From assembly GCA_039720395.1 (NCBI GenBank), contig JBBPBK010000083.1, forward strand, positions 1 through 64,000: DNA of 64,000 nucleotides, read 5' to 3'. Source of the DNA: Liquidambar formosana. Its lineage: Eukaryota > Streptophyta > Magnoliopsida > Saxifragales > Altingiaceae. Under the pieces are notes generated by a model. It made no database searches. It was given only the letters and a program-made list of their open reading frames with translations, and was not told where the DNA came from. Of the stretch, positions 36,539 through 48,505 are shown one piece after another. The position numbers were made by a program, and so were the translations under genes. How positions within the stretch are numbered: position 1 is the first letter of the stretch; each line of letters opens with the position of its first letter.

Positions 36539-37237
36539 TGTTAGGGATTCTCAATAAAATTATAAATAAAAATCACAATAAAAAATAATAATGAAACAAT
36601 GTTATCAATAGAAGTGAAGTGGTGGGCTGAGGCACGGGTATCTCGTTCTCTTTAAGACGATTTGTGTCTTTGCGGAAGCTAATCCGATGCAGCAAGTTCA
36701 CTAGTACGTCGTCCCCAGGATACAACAGCCCAGCCACTTATACTGTAGACTTAACAAATTTGCACCATTCGAAGAGTAAAAGCTCCACACCAATACACCC
36801 TTTTCTTCACCCGTATAATATAATATGAAATACTGTATATATATATATTCATTGCATCAGAGAACACCTATATATAATACACATATACATAGCTTATATG
36901 AGTAGGTGAAAATGCTTCAACTGACAAGCTAGTCATAAAGCCTTAATGGCTGACAACATAGACTCAAATGGCCAAGGCATAAAGCTTTTAAGGCTTAGAG
37001 CACTCCCCTTGCAACGGTTATTCACCTCCTTAAACATATACATGTAACCGTAGCTTTAAAGTATATATAAATGCTACATCTAATGTTTACACTTGTAACA
37101 CGCAACACCTGCTAAACGTTACAAATAGCAAAGAATTCATCTAACAATAATATTATATAATGACAAAAAATCAGTTACAAAATTAGTCAAAATAATAATA
37201 TATTAAAATATATTATTTTTATTAAAATATTCCAACA
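36539..37237 (-). repeat. 5' LTR of the copia-type element
   Basis: 699-bp copy. The sequence following it on the minus strand (from 36538 down) does not show a clear initiator-Met tRNA primer site, another sign of a defective or unusual element. Confidence 0.8.
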
Positions 37238-37242
37238 GATTA

Positions 37243-39137
37243 TCTATTTTTTGAGATTCTAAGAAACCAAAAATTCTTCTCTAAAAAGCAATAGCCAAAT
37301 AGGGTTTAAATTTCTCACGTTGACCTAAACTGACCCAAATAAGTGATTCAATAGAATCAAACTATTTTGATTTTATGATCTTCAAATGGTAGAGAAGGAA
37401 TCAAGTTGACAAACGGATCGAAGAAGTTTCAGTGGGCAATGCCCGGCGGCCCCCCCCTCCTCTTTTTTTTTTTTTGGTGGGTTAATAAGCCCCATAGCTT
37501 GAAACAGATAGGGAACCCAACCCATGCAATTGAACTTATCCCTAGATCTCAACCCTAACCCTAACCCTAACCCTAAAGCAGCCCCAGTCTCCAGCCCTAA
37601 GATTAACAAATGTACATAGATGTAACAGTGGTGTGGTGTGTAGAGACTAGAGAGGAAGGGCTTGATGGAGAAATGCCTCTGCATGAAGTATCTTGTCCTG
37701 TAGATATTGTCTAGTTTCTGCCAGGTTTTTTTACTACTAAGCTTGATTTGAGTCATTGAGCAGATCTCCCCATCTGCTCCCGAATCTATCTCTAAATTTT
37801 TTCTCTGAATCATCCGTACATGTTCTCCAACCACCACCCCCCCCCCACAAAGTAAAAGGAGTAAATATAATATCATAGAGTAGTGCTATCAGAGAGAGAT
37901 ATTATTTAAAAAAGAAAAAAAGAAAAAGAAAAAAGAGAGAGTGTTTTCACGTACCATGAAGAAGCGTGGGTCAGGCATGCAATGAAAGAAAATAACAAAG
38001 GACCGTAAATTTAAGGCACATAAAGCTACGGCACGCAATTTAAGGCACCTTTCAGCTTCACCTCACCTCAGCGGGGGGGGCAGGGCAGGATTCTCTCTCT
38101 GTATGCATAATGCATGTCATTCCTTCTTTTTCTCTCTCTCTCTCTCTCTCTCTCTGGATAAGAAAAGAGTCAAAGGGGTGCCCAGTTCTTTGACTTTTTA
38201 GTGCTCCGGATCATATTGTGTGCATCAAGCGTATGTTAGCAGATGAGGGGTCTATTTCCATGAACCATGACTCCGAGACACCCACCGCATTTTGGTTGTA
38301 GACGTCACGTGGCAGGAGCAGGGGTACAGGGAGAAAATGGTGGCAATAGGGAGAAAGAGGAGGCAGCATATTCGGGATTTTGTTTGACGTAATGGATTGG
38401 ATATCTACTACGATCGTGCCACGTCTTAATTGTAGCATTTTGCTATTGTACATTGGGGTAGCTTTGCCAATTGGCGGTCTCATTTGAGTTATTGTCTTTT
38501 TGATTAACAAAATGGTGATAGGTGCTGATCAACGGCTTTATTTGTACATAATCATAATAGTTTTCGTAAAGCTAAGGAATTAATGATAAGAGTGGTTTAA
38601 GCGAGTCCACAAAAGAGGGATCTACAAGTATAGCTCTTTCAAGTAAATCGACTCTATTTGTGTGTAATCTAGTAACTCTCACACCACTAAGCAACTAATG
38701 ATCGAAGAAATCTAAACAAACTCACAAAAGAGAGATCCAAAGGTGCTCTCTCAAATCAATTGAGTTATAATCCAATCTTAGTTCCACTAAAAATTAGTTA
38801 CTCAGTGCATGAACAAAACCATAAAAAGAATAAAGACACGTCATGCCACCGTGCTTGAAACTTAAACCCTTAACTACCTAACTTCCACACCTTTATCACT
38901 AAACCATCACCCTTTTAGTGGTCATTTGAATCATTATTCATTGTTTTACCAAAAATTTTGGAAAGGATGCATTTGCCTAATGAAAACAAACTGCAAGATC
39001 TTAATAGAATGTACTACAATAATGGAAAATGCTTGGTCCACAAAATGAATTCTCACTTCATTGGGCAATTCTAGACTGATGGTACCTTCAGTACGCAGTG
39101 TTCAATATTCTAACAACGCTTTATTTAAGGATCACAC

Positions 39138-39180
<43 letters not shown>

Positions 39181-40548
39181 TATATATATCTGATAAAGGT
39201 AAGAGATGCATAAAAGAGGTGGTCACAGTGCCATCTTCCCACTTCATCCACGGGCTAATATAATTAAGGCAATTTGAGATCTTTTTGTTTAAAACTTAAT
39301 GGATTGTGATGATCGATCAGCATTAGTCAGTGATTATCATTTGTCGATACCATTTGCAGGTTTAATTTTGCTTTTTTCTTCTTTGTTTTTGCTTTTGTTA
39401 TTTATTTATTTGGTTATTTAATTACTTATGTATTCTCCATTTTTTTCCCCTCAAAACAATAAATAGATTTAAGCTTACATTGTTCATTTCATAGCAACCA
39501 CAAATTATTAATACTGGACCAACTAAGACAATAATGATCATTTGTGTATAACTAACATCACTCTATCTTCAACACCCAACATGATTTGATCGAGTTCTGA
39601 AAAATTGGTCAATTGAATTAAATTCTAATAGGATTTTGTCATTAGGATTAAATTTGGTCATACTCATAAGGGTCTTACTAACCCACTGCCTATTATTTTC
39701 CTTTCAATATTGTTGCTGTACATCCACTCGCGAAGGGGGATATAAATTTCTTTTTTTTTTTCCTTTTTTTTTTTCGTGTGAGGGGTTAAATTTTGATATT
39801 AAGTGCAATCATCCTATTAATAAAAATCAGCCCAAAAATAAAATTTTAAAAAAAAATATATATATATATACAAAACAAAAAACCATTACCCAAATGTTAA
39901 TCCCGAATATGCCCATTCGCACAGTAGTACATCAACCAAGAAACATAATTTGAAGATGAAACCAATAGCTTTAGTCTTTTCCAAGTTTTAAATATACTAT
40001 CCACATAAATAATGGTCCGTAATTTTGGTGGTGAAAGCATATATATGCAATCTACCACATCTTCATCCTCTTATAAAAAATTCACCTAATCAGGGTGCCT
40101 TGCTAGATCTTTCCTTTAATCAGAAGACTAAGCTTTTGGAAAATGAAATGCAAGGCCTACAAATAGTATTTAGAAGTAATTAAATGCATAGACGCATCGA
40201 TTATTGAGAAGAAAAAATAAATGCAGACACACATCATTCCCTTCCACTAATGATAGACAACCCATGTTTTGAGTGCAAAGCTGAAAGTAAACATGGCAAT
40301 GTAGAATGCTGAAGTAAAAGTAAACTGAAACAAAGACGGAAAATCTTCTCCATTTTCTCCTCAATAAATATTGTTCGAGAATTGCCAAAAGCAGTTAAAC
40401 ACTTCAAGTCATAATGAGCTGTCAGAACTATTGAATCCATAATTCTGTGTGTAAATTAGCATCCTCTACCCTAGCTATTAACTTCCTTACTTCTGTGAAA
40501 CATTTGTCTATAGTATGATCAAGCTCAAATCTGAAACCTTTTACTGCC
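37243..40548. other. Intergenic region 3' of the AIL1-like gene
   Basis: No gene supported. It holds four AACCCT hexamers in a row at 37551-37575, a (CT)n run at 38132-38155, a (TA)n run at 39142-39178 and several poly-T tracts. The stretch next to 40548 is the 3' untranslated region of the minus-strand gene. No confident polyadenylation signal was identified. Confidence 0.5.
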
Positions 40549-43354
40549 TCACTCATTCCACAGAGCAAACATGGGGGCCTGATGGACCAAAGCCAAATTC
40601 CTCAACCTATCGGTGGTGGTGCTGCTCGAGTGATCGCTCCTGTTATTGCCATCCTCATATTTCGGAGTCTGCAGTGAGAAATATGTGTGACTGTAATCTC
40701 CTAAACCAACTCCAAACTCATTGCCTTGTCCAATTGCGCATTTTGGGCTCTGTGGGCTAGAGGAGTTCCTGCTGCCCACCAGTGACTCACCATTATTGGT
40801 GTTTGTGTTGTGATGCGGCACCTGATGCTCGTCGGTGCTGCCATTCCACACAATATCCGCCAATTCATCAGAAGGTTCACCAGTTGTAATGGCGAGAAGG
40901 GGTTGAGGGGAAGTTGAAGAAGCACAAGAATTATGGTCCTCGAGGGCCACCGGTGCAGGGTCTTTTGGGGAACGTTTTGCTAGGTCACCAGCAATGAGTG
41001 TGGAGCTCGAACAAATTCTCTTCACATCATACCTACTGATATCAAAATTGGTCACAGCACTTGTACCCCTAAACTTAATCGCTGCAATATCATACGCTTC
41101 TGCAGCTTCCTCTTGGGTGCCTAAATTTAATGACAATTAGATACAATGATTATTGTTAGGAATGAGAAAGTGAGTGCTAAGTTGAACAAATTTAAGATGA
41201 TTGAATACATATTAACCGGAAAAATTCATGCCAAGTTGGGCCAAGCTAGACTTGCCAAAGAAACTACCTCATTCAAAGGTTCTTCCCACACAAAACTAGC
41301 CAATAAGTTCAACCTCCTCAAACCAATGGTGAACGACAATTTAGGACTACGCACAAAATATAAGTTCTATCTGGCTTGAGGAAAAGATTGGAACAACTAT
41401 GTCATTATCCAGGAGGGTGGTGTGTGGGCCCCATGTTTTCTTACATAACACATGTCTACGTGCCCCACAATGGTGTTTGCAACAATATCATGTACCCGCC
41501 ATGAGCAAAAAGATGCAAAAATAATTAATACAACCCCTCGAGGAGGTGCGGATTTAGCAAAAAACTCGTATGAAGATAAGACCACCCAAAAGTTAATCCA
41601 CATTGATAATTCATGCATTAATATGCTGTGGGACTCATGTACTTAGTATGTAACCTTAACCTACACCTTCTTAGTATACTAGCAAAACTGTATGGAAATA
41701 AGACCACCCAAAAATTAATCCACACCTGTAATTCATGCATTAGTATGCTGTCGGTCTGGTATGCTTAGCAGGGAACCCACATCTTATTAGTTCACCATCA
41801 TAGGTCAATAAAATGGGCGAGTGAATGAAAAGTATTCAAAAGGATAGATTAGAAGTTCCATCACAACCCAATGTACCAAAAAATAAATAAAGAAAAAGAA
41901 TATTTCCCATAAAATATTGGTTGTTACCAAATCAATACGGGATATTCATTTATATTAGATTTTTCAAATTTAAAAAAAAAAAAAATGCTAATACTTACTG
42001 AATGTACCAAGGTACAAGTCCTTGTTCCCTGCGACCCTTCCTATTCGAGCTTGCCACCTTCCATGCTGATGGTGCCTGGAAGATGAAGGAAACAAACTTG
42101 ACAGATAAGAAGGCGGATAATATATTTAGTATACCAAATATATAACGTTAATAACATAGGCAGATGTATCCATAATGTTTTGCCATACTATTGGTGGCGA
42201 TAATGGTAAAAAAAGCTGCAAATGCAGTAAATAATGGAGACGTTATCACTAAAGTTTGCTTCCTGCCACAACCTCGTCACTCCTCTGTACATAGACGCCC
42301 CTCTCGAAAACCCACTGCTTTTTCTGCGAAAAATTGAACAAGTTAATCACACAACTTTAAGGAAAAGAAAAAACAATCTAAAGGGCAAAAGGCCATGTTA
42401 TCATAAAATAACTTCTCTCTTTTTCATATCAGAAAATAGCTTTTGGGAATCTTTTTTTAAAATGGCCAATATTTTCTGGAAACATGTTTTCATGTCTCGT
42501 TCTTCCTGAAGAGAAACTAGAAATTAATCACTAACATTGTCATTATTTTGATGTTCCATAAAACCAAGTTTTCAAAATAAATATACTCTAAAAAAAAGTT
42601 TCTAAAAAAAGTTCGTTCCCATTTTTTTTTTTTAATAAAAAAACACTTTTTTTTTTTACATGAAGACAGAAAATTATTATTATTATTATTTAAAAAAATA
42701 ATAATAATGAAAGTTACCTTCTTAAGTTGGCAACAAATTCTTGCCTGGTCATGTTCTTCATCTCTTCAAGCTCTTTCTCATAAGTGCCCAGCTGTTTACT
42801 CCAAAGAGGAATGCTGAGATTAGTAATAATAGAGTAAATGCTTATATATAGAGTTTACTACAGAACCAAAGCTTCCAGGGTTACCCAACACCTTACAGGG
42901 AAATTTATATGAGTTGTTGGACCCCAATACTTCAGGGCAGCTAAATCATAAGCCCTTGCTGCCTTTTCTTCCTTATCATAACCACCTGACCCACAATTGC
43001 AGAAAGTATTGAAGAAATTAAAATAAACATGCACACCATCCAATGATTTTTTTTATATATAATTACATAAAAAATAAAATTTTCACCTACCAAGATACAC
43101 TGATTGAGTAGAAAGAGTGATTGGAGAAGATCCCAGAAAGCGCACGAAACGAAACCGTTAGTATATTCTTTCACAGAGAGATGTGTACCCAAAAGAAACA
43201 AGATAATTGAAATAAAAATCCACAGAAATTCGTCTCTCTTTTCCTTACCTTGCCTTCCTTTCCTTGTTTGTCCTTCTTTTCTGCAACTGTTATCCCACAA
43301 ATGGGCCTCATACCTTCCAGTCCATCGATGCCTAGCAATTTCATCTCATACAAA

Positions 43355-43430
<76 letters not shown>

Positions 43431-44190
43431 AGTATAAGACAAGAAAACACATGATCCAGATTCATCAAAGTTTCTCAGGAAAAGAAAAGAAAAGAAAAGA
43501 TCGAGGCCGGACAAGTTATTTATAGTACCTAGTAACACCACGATACTGAGAAGTTCTTTGTCCAAAAGTATCAATTGATTTACGAGGAACCGGCTCTCTA
43601 GCAAGAGACTTGCCAGCCGGGCGTTTTCGGTTCTCCACCGCCTGCAATGGTGAAAGGGCCGCAGACATCCCAGCTTGTGAGCTGGGGCTCATGGTGAGAG
43701 AGAGTGACTGAAAGTCACAGTTGTTTGCTGCTTCACACGAAGATTTCTCACTACAAAATGGTGCTTGGCGTAGCCACGACTTGAATCCAGAAACTGAAGT
43801 TGCACTATCAAATGGTACATGGTACACGCCATTGTTATGGTTGGAGTTTGGGTCACAGTGTTGAAGTTGTGTGGGATGGACTATGTTTCGTGGGTTTTCT
43901 TCATAATGGTAAGGTTGGACTAATGGACATGGGTCTGTGAGATTCTCTTCTCCATTGTTGTTGAAGCTTGGTGGTACATTGACGTTGATTCTATCTTGCT
44001 GGGTTTGGCAATAAACTTTGGTATCATCAGAAGGTGAGTCGTTCGAGTAACAGCATCCCAAGAAATCTTCAAGCTTTGGACCTTCTCCGTTTGGGTCAGT
44101 TGAACCCATGGCATTCTCAAACCTCCAATCTACCAATATGCATTCAAAACTTGTGTAAACAATGACAATATATATGGGTATAGATATATC

Positions 44191-44246
<56 letters not shown>

Positions 44247-44445
44247 AAGTTATGATATATGACATTGGAATACCTTCTCCTCCTCCATTAGAACGTCTGA
44301 AAGGATCCATGACACAGAGAGAACCATCAGAACGCAAAGGCATGACCGATAAGTGAGGAGAGAAGCCTTCTCCCTGGTCATCTCTCCGGAACCCTTCATC
44401 GATCCTCAGGTGTGGCGTCAGAGAGAACCCCAGCCAGTTACTCAT
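40549..44445 (-). CDS. AIL1: AINTEGUMENTA-like AP2 transcription factor (AIL1 type)
   Basis: Nuclear DNA-binding protein of the AP2/ANT clade, which promotes organ growth and meristem activity. Nine exons join in frame through GT-AG introns: 44445-44274, 44129-43529, 43331-43249, 43099-43091, 42985-42897, 42791-42718, 42323-42273, 42075-41999 and 41120-40549. Together they make 1,728 nt (575 residues plus TGA). Clade motifs seen: WLGFSLTP (4-11), PKLEDFLG (75-82) and TFGQRTS (245-251). AP2 repeat 1 spans about 251-318 ([40 protein letters not shown]). The linker ends [12 protein letters not shown]2 repeat 2 spans about 354-411 ([38 protein letters not shown]). The FKSWL motif, [13 protein letters not shown] and RICSSST favour AIL1 over ANT or BBM; the symbol rests on those. 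No damage was seen. The leader and the region around 44700-44740 are GA-rich with a possible TATA (TATTTATAG). Confidence 0.93.
43091..43099 (-). other. 9-nt microexon of the AIL1-like gene
   Basis: On the minus strand TGTATCTTG is bounded by CAG and GTAGGTG. It completes V-Y-L-G between exons 3 and 5 and keeps the frame. Such a 9-nt exon inside AP2 repeat 1 is a known feature of AP2-subfamily genes, and it would be missed by simple frame scanning. Confidence 0.93.
43352..43428. repeat. Microsatellite in intron 2 of the AIL1-like gene
   Basis: A run of AAAT units (43352-43386) followed by a long TA run (43387-43428). It occupies much of the 197-bp intron 2 and lies some 20 bp from its acceptor (43333/43332). 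Confidence 0.9.
44189..44242. repeat. Microsatellite in intron 1 of the AIL1-like gene
   Basis: TA run followed by about 17 GA units (CT on the coding strand) in the 144-bp intron 1. On the coding strand it forms a pyrimidine-rich stretch between donor and acceptor. Confidence 0.9.
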
Positions 44446-45273
44446 TTTAATTATCGATCTACCTCCTTCTTTCTATCGAAAAAATCACACAAACCCCACA
44501 CCACACATTCTCACGTTCTCCCTAGTAGTGTGTGTATATGCGTGTAATTCTCTCTCTTCTCTTTTACTTGGGTTTTTGGTTTCTGAGCTCAGACTTACTT
44601 CAAAGCTAGTGGGTTTATTATTATTTCGGGGTTAGGAAGTTGTAGAAACACAAAACGAGAAAGAAGAGAAAATCCCCAAATACCTCATCATCGTTAAAAC
44701 CCTGATTTCCATCTCTCTCTCTCTCTCTCTCTATAAATAATTAATAATATAATAATTAAATAATAATGATGTATGGTAAATTTTTCGAATCTCATTTCGT
44801 TTTCTTAGCTATGGGACCTTGGGTTTCGTTCCTCCTTTCATTTCTGCTCAGTTGTTGCAGACAGAGGTGGCCATAAGAGGATGTAAAAAAAAGGCCGAGC
44901 TGTGTTGGGATACACATGAGGTGCAGGTGTTCTTGAGATCATCACCGCCAGATCTTTCTTCCAAACATTTTTTAGAGTGGATGTGCTTAGGGTAATGTAA
45001 CATAAGAACAACACGGTATACACCAAAGTATTTCCCGAAATAATACCTTTATTACCTTTGGTCCACCTCAAATTGGAGGCATATGTAACTTAGCCAAAAT
45101 AAAAAATAAAAAAATTGGAGGCATGTAAACTGTACTCGCCAGCATGCATAATAAACACGACTCGCTACCTACATGTGAATTGGGAAGTACTCCGCTCATT
45201 TGGATGATTGGATCTGTTTTTCACTTCAAAAATAAAAATAAAATAAAAATCTGAAATTTGTAAGGGCTGTTTT
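44446..45273 (-). promoter_or_regulatory. Upstream region of the AIL1-like gene
   Basis: Read on the minus strand: GA-rich leader sequence next to the start codon, a (GA)n run at 44707-44731 preceded by TATTTATAG (44730-44738), which could be a TATA box about 290 bp before the ATG. GAGA stretches are known binding sites for BPC proteins in plant developmental genes. Start of transcription is inferred, not shown. Confidence 0.35.
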
Positions 45274-45830
45274 TTTTTTTTTTTAATCATTTTTTTTTTT
45301 TTGGGAAAAGAAATCTCGTTAAGAATTAAAAATAACATTTGCATTCAATAAAAGAGACATTTCAATAATCTTTCTAAATAATTAACCAAAGACTTCTAAG
45401 AAACCTATTTTCTCAAATACAAGCATCATTATATTCATAACCCAAACTTGCAACGTAATGAGTAACTCTATTCATTTGCTAAACACATGCCTAATAGCCA
45501 CTTGATCAAATGTAGATAATAGATTCCAAATATCCTGAATAAGATTATCAATGCTCCAATAATGTTGAATAGTTCCATATATTGCATTAATTACTAGCTG
45601 GAAATCACCTTCAATCTGAAGACGTCTAATGCCTTTTTGACTTCCCTTAATTAAGCCATTTCTAAGAGCAGTGCACTCTACGGCTAGAACTAAAGCATTA
45701 CCTAGATTAAATGAAGCTCCACACTCATCTCGAATGACGAATCCAACACTAGCCTTTTTCTTATTATGCTTTCTTGAACCGTCAAAATTGAGTTTCTCCA
45801 CTGAGAAGAAGGAGCATCCCAAGTTATAGA
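45274..45830 (-). pseudogene. LINE 3' fragment with RNase H domain and poly-A tail
   Basis: The minus-strand frame from about 45822 to 45472 gives LNFDGSRKHNKKKASVGFVI, ECTALRNGL and LQIEGDFQLVINAI, the RNase H fold (D...E...D pattern) of plant LINE ORF2 C-termini. The 3' side ends in ACGAGATTTCTTTTCCC followed by A-runs (45274-45302 on the plus strand as T-runs). That polarity fits a 5'-truncated LINE insertion. It lies about 0.85 kb upstream of the AIL1-like start, same strand. The upstream frame (45944-45830) is shifted. Confidence 0.65.
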
Positions 45831-46157
45831 CCTACAAAACAAAGTAGAAGAATACAAGCTCCTATAATCATTAATATTGTTAGTTAAAAGGTATTTATTT
45901 CCATTACAATTAATTTCCTTGAAAAATTTTGCAGTTGTCTCCATAACTACAACGGGGTATTGTATAAGTTAATTCTACGGAGCATTTCTTTCTTCTTTTT
46001 TTTTTTTTTTTATTCTTTTGTTTTTATTTTTTTAAAATAAAAAGTTTGAAAGTAAAAAATTTTAAAAGTTATTTTTAAAAGTTAAGCTAGTAAGAAATAT
46101 CTATTTCTTTAACTTTCAAAAATAATTATCAAAATTTTACACTATAAAAAATTATTA
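45831..46157. other. Intergenic, AT-rich
   Basis: Possibly more LINE sequence in a shifted frame up to about 45950, then poly-T/A-rich DNA. No gene. Confidence 0.4.
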
Positions 46158-46435
46158 CTCCCTTTGTCCCATAAAGATAAGTCATTTTTGTAACTTTTTT
46201 TGTCCCAAAATGTTTAGCCATTTTGAAAAGTCAATTTTTATTTTTATTTTAGAATTTTTCTATACTATCCTTTCTTATTTCAATAATTATTTTTCATACA
46301 ACCTAATAACAATTAGTAGGGAAGGGTATTATATATGGAAAGTTGAAGTTTAATAAATGAGAAGTCAATGTAATGATGATTTTTCTTAAACTGCGTGTTT
46401 TGCAAATTTTGCTTATCTTTGTGGGATGGAGAGAG
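46158..46435. mobile_element. Stowaway-like MITE (TA duplication)
   Basis: 278 bp with ends CTCCCTTTGTCCCATAAAG and the complement of TTTGTGGGATGGAGAGAG, flanked by TA (46156-46157, 46436-46437). Same family as 29092-29352. Non-coding. Confidence 0.75.
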
Positions 46436-46437
46436 TA

Positions 46438-47709
46438 AAAATTTTCATTACTTTACTTTTAAAAGTAAAAAAATAGATCGAAAGAAAAAGTTTAACCAAA
46501 TGGACTCCAAAATTTTGGTAATTACTTTTAAAAGTTGAGGTTGTAATAAATTACTATCATCTCAACTTCTCAAACAAATCCAATCCCTAGATTTGGATGT
46601 TTGTAATAAAGAAGTTGTGAAAATTTTCATTCTAGCTTGAACTTTGTGTAAGTTAGTTTGGTTCTACTAATATTTGGCTTGGCGTCGGGCTAAGAAAATG
46701 AATTGAACCATAATTATTATTTTAGAAAAAACTTGTGTGTGATGGCTATGCCACATCATTTCTATTACACACCAGTAAAAAAATGTTCTAAAGTGCCTAT
46801 ATCAACCCTCAAATGTCAATGTCATGTGGCTTTGATGCGTTTTCTATAGGCTTATGATAGTATTAATGTGACATCGTCGTTACACATTAGTTCTTTTCTA
46901 ATTCTAAGTTAGGGTTAATTTGTCTAATATAGAACTGAATTACACCTCTAATTGACCTTATATATCGCCTTGAATTACAACTCCAATTGACCTTATTGTG
47001 TACTTATTTTGCTAGAATAAAGTGTTAGATTTTGACATAGCCACAAAGGATTGGGTTTGAAAATTAAGTTAAGACAGTGTTATATATCTCAATTTTTTTC
47101 CCAAATTCAAGATCCTAAATGAAATTGCATCTTGGTTTTGGATTTATTTTTGACTCAGTATTCAAATTCAAATTTCATAATTAAATTTATGGGTTGTTAT
47201 ATTATTACATCATTTGCGATGATGTTGAATTTCAAAAAAAGAAAAAAAAAGGGATAAGTAGAATTTTCCTTGGGTTAATTAACAAACTCGAGTGTGCAAT
47301 TGCGTTATGCCCCGTCATATGAAGTGAAACCTCATGTGTCCAAAGGGTGAGAAAACCTATTTGCTGTGTCACAAATCACAATCCAATGTGATAGCTGTCC
47401 ATATGAATCTATGTTGGCTCACCCACTGAATCCACACTCCCCTACACGCACACACAAAAAAAAGAACAAAAAAAAAAAGGAAAAAAAAAGAAAAAGAAAA
47501 AGAAAAGAAAGAAAAAGAAAAAGAAAAATGATGTTGAGTCTTGATTCCTTCACCGTCCACCGTCGTCTTCGGCAGGCTGTCAGTTCCTAACGATATTACT
47601 GGCTTTTATGGTGGTGGTGTCTATCCTATTAGGCTCACATTAGCGTAGAGGCTCAGGCAAGTCATCTACTCTCTCTCTCTCTCTTGCTCTTTCTCTCTTT
47701 CTCTTTCCT

Positions 47710-47744
<35 letters not shown>

Positions 47745-47819
47745 GTAATTGATCAAAAGAACCCACATTTTATTTCTCATTGTTCATAAATAAGTTGTAC
47801 TATATACATCATCATGAAA
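46438..47819. other. Intergenic, no gene seen
   Basis: AT-rich; A-rich low-complexity block at 47455-47528; CT and TA microsatellites at 47667-47745. The short frames there are products of the low complexity. Confidence 0.5.
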
Positions 47820-48220
47820 CACTACGACAAAAGTGAGTATTTTCAACTTGAAATTAATGACTTGCATGGTTGCAAGCCATTAATATGGGTCTGTTACGAT
47901 GTGTTTATTTAGCACGTCATTAAAAGACCCCATATAGACAAAATTTTCTACATACAAGGTAAGTCGATTGTCAGTGACATTTATTACAACATGTTTTGCG
48001 CGTCGTAAATGCTATAGCGAGAAAAGCCTATTTACGACGTTCTTTACACGTTGTTAAAAAAGGAGTGGAGAATTTGACTTATTTTTTATGACTTGTTTTG
48101 CATGTCGTAAATGCTTTAACGAGATAAGCTTATCTATGATGTATTGTACACGTTGTTAAGAAAACATCAAAACTCCATGAAATTTTTAGCAGGCATTTTG
48201 CCTCACTTTACTGAATTTAC

Positions 48221-48263
<43 letters not shown>

Positions 48264-48505
48264 CGTTTGGGTTCTCTACTCTTCCATCTCCCACACTCCT
48301 TCCTCTAAAGTTTCTAAACTAGGGCAAGGTCAATTCATCAGAAATCACCAACGCAAGGTCCTCTCCCTTCATCATTCGTTGATATCCACAACAACATTTA
48401 AGCTTTGGCGTTCAAGAGCCCTTACTGCAGTTTGCGATTTGTTCTAGCCCAAGATGGGCAGATTTGTATTGTTTGTGATCTAGTGGTGGTTGGGTCAGAT
48501 GCATC
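47820..48505. mobile_element. One end of a second CACTA-like element
   Basis: Begins CACTACGACAAAA, the expected CACTA terminus. It then carries subterminal motifs in both orientations around 'TTTACGACGT' and 'ACACGTTGTTAA' (about 47895-48165). A poly-T block follows at 48221-48260, and a leader-like CT-rich sequence. The opposite end was not found; the M3 LTR interrupts it at 48506. Confidence 0.5.

Larger units (their letters stand above)
33239..37237 (-). mobile_element. Non-autonomous copia-type LTR element with both LTRs (TSD GATTA)
   Basis: Direct repeats at 33239-33938 and 36539-37237 flank 2.6 kb of internal DNA. GATTA lies at 33234-33238 and again at 37238-37242. The element reads on the minus strand: the polypurine tract AAGTGGGGGAC (33939-33949) directly precedes the LTR start TGTTGGAATATT at 33938, a typical plant Ty1-copia arrangement. 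The 5' LTR is therefore 36539-37237. The internal region has no gag or pol motif. The largest frames (35732-35989 and 34354-34554, minus) are not recognisable. By eye the LTRs differ at about 30 of 700 positions, mostly transitions. Confidence 0.85.

Noticed and set aside
37551..37576. Telomere-like AACCCT repeats
   Set aside because: Only four hexamers (plants normally use the CCCTAAA heptamer), embedded in ordinary sequence; a simple repeat rather than an interstitial telomere.
37382..37876. 164-codon minus-strand open frame
   Set aside because: Runs through poly-G/C and telomere-like simple repeats, has biased low-complexity composition and no domain; chance frame.
39636..39953. 105-codon plus-strand frame
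   Set aside because: Low-complexity (poly-F, TA-derived) content and no domain or promoter; chance frame.
43171..43604. Minus-strand frames with long IY repeats near the AIL1-like gene
   Set aside because: They are translations of the TA microsatellite in intron 2, not exons; the splice-consistent exons exclude them.
47366..47590. Lysine/arginine-rich small frame
   Set aside because: Caused by the A/G-rich low-complexity block; no conservation signal or promoter context.
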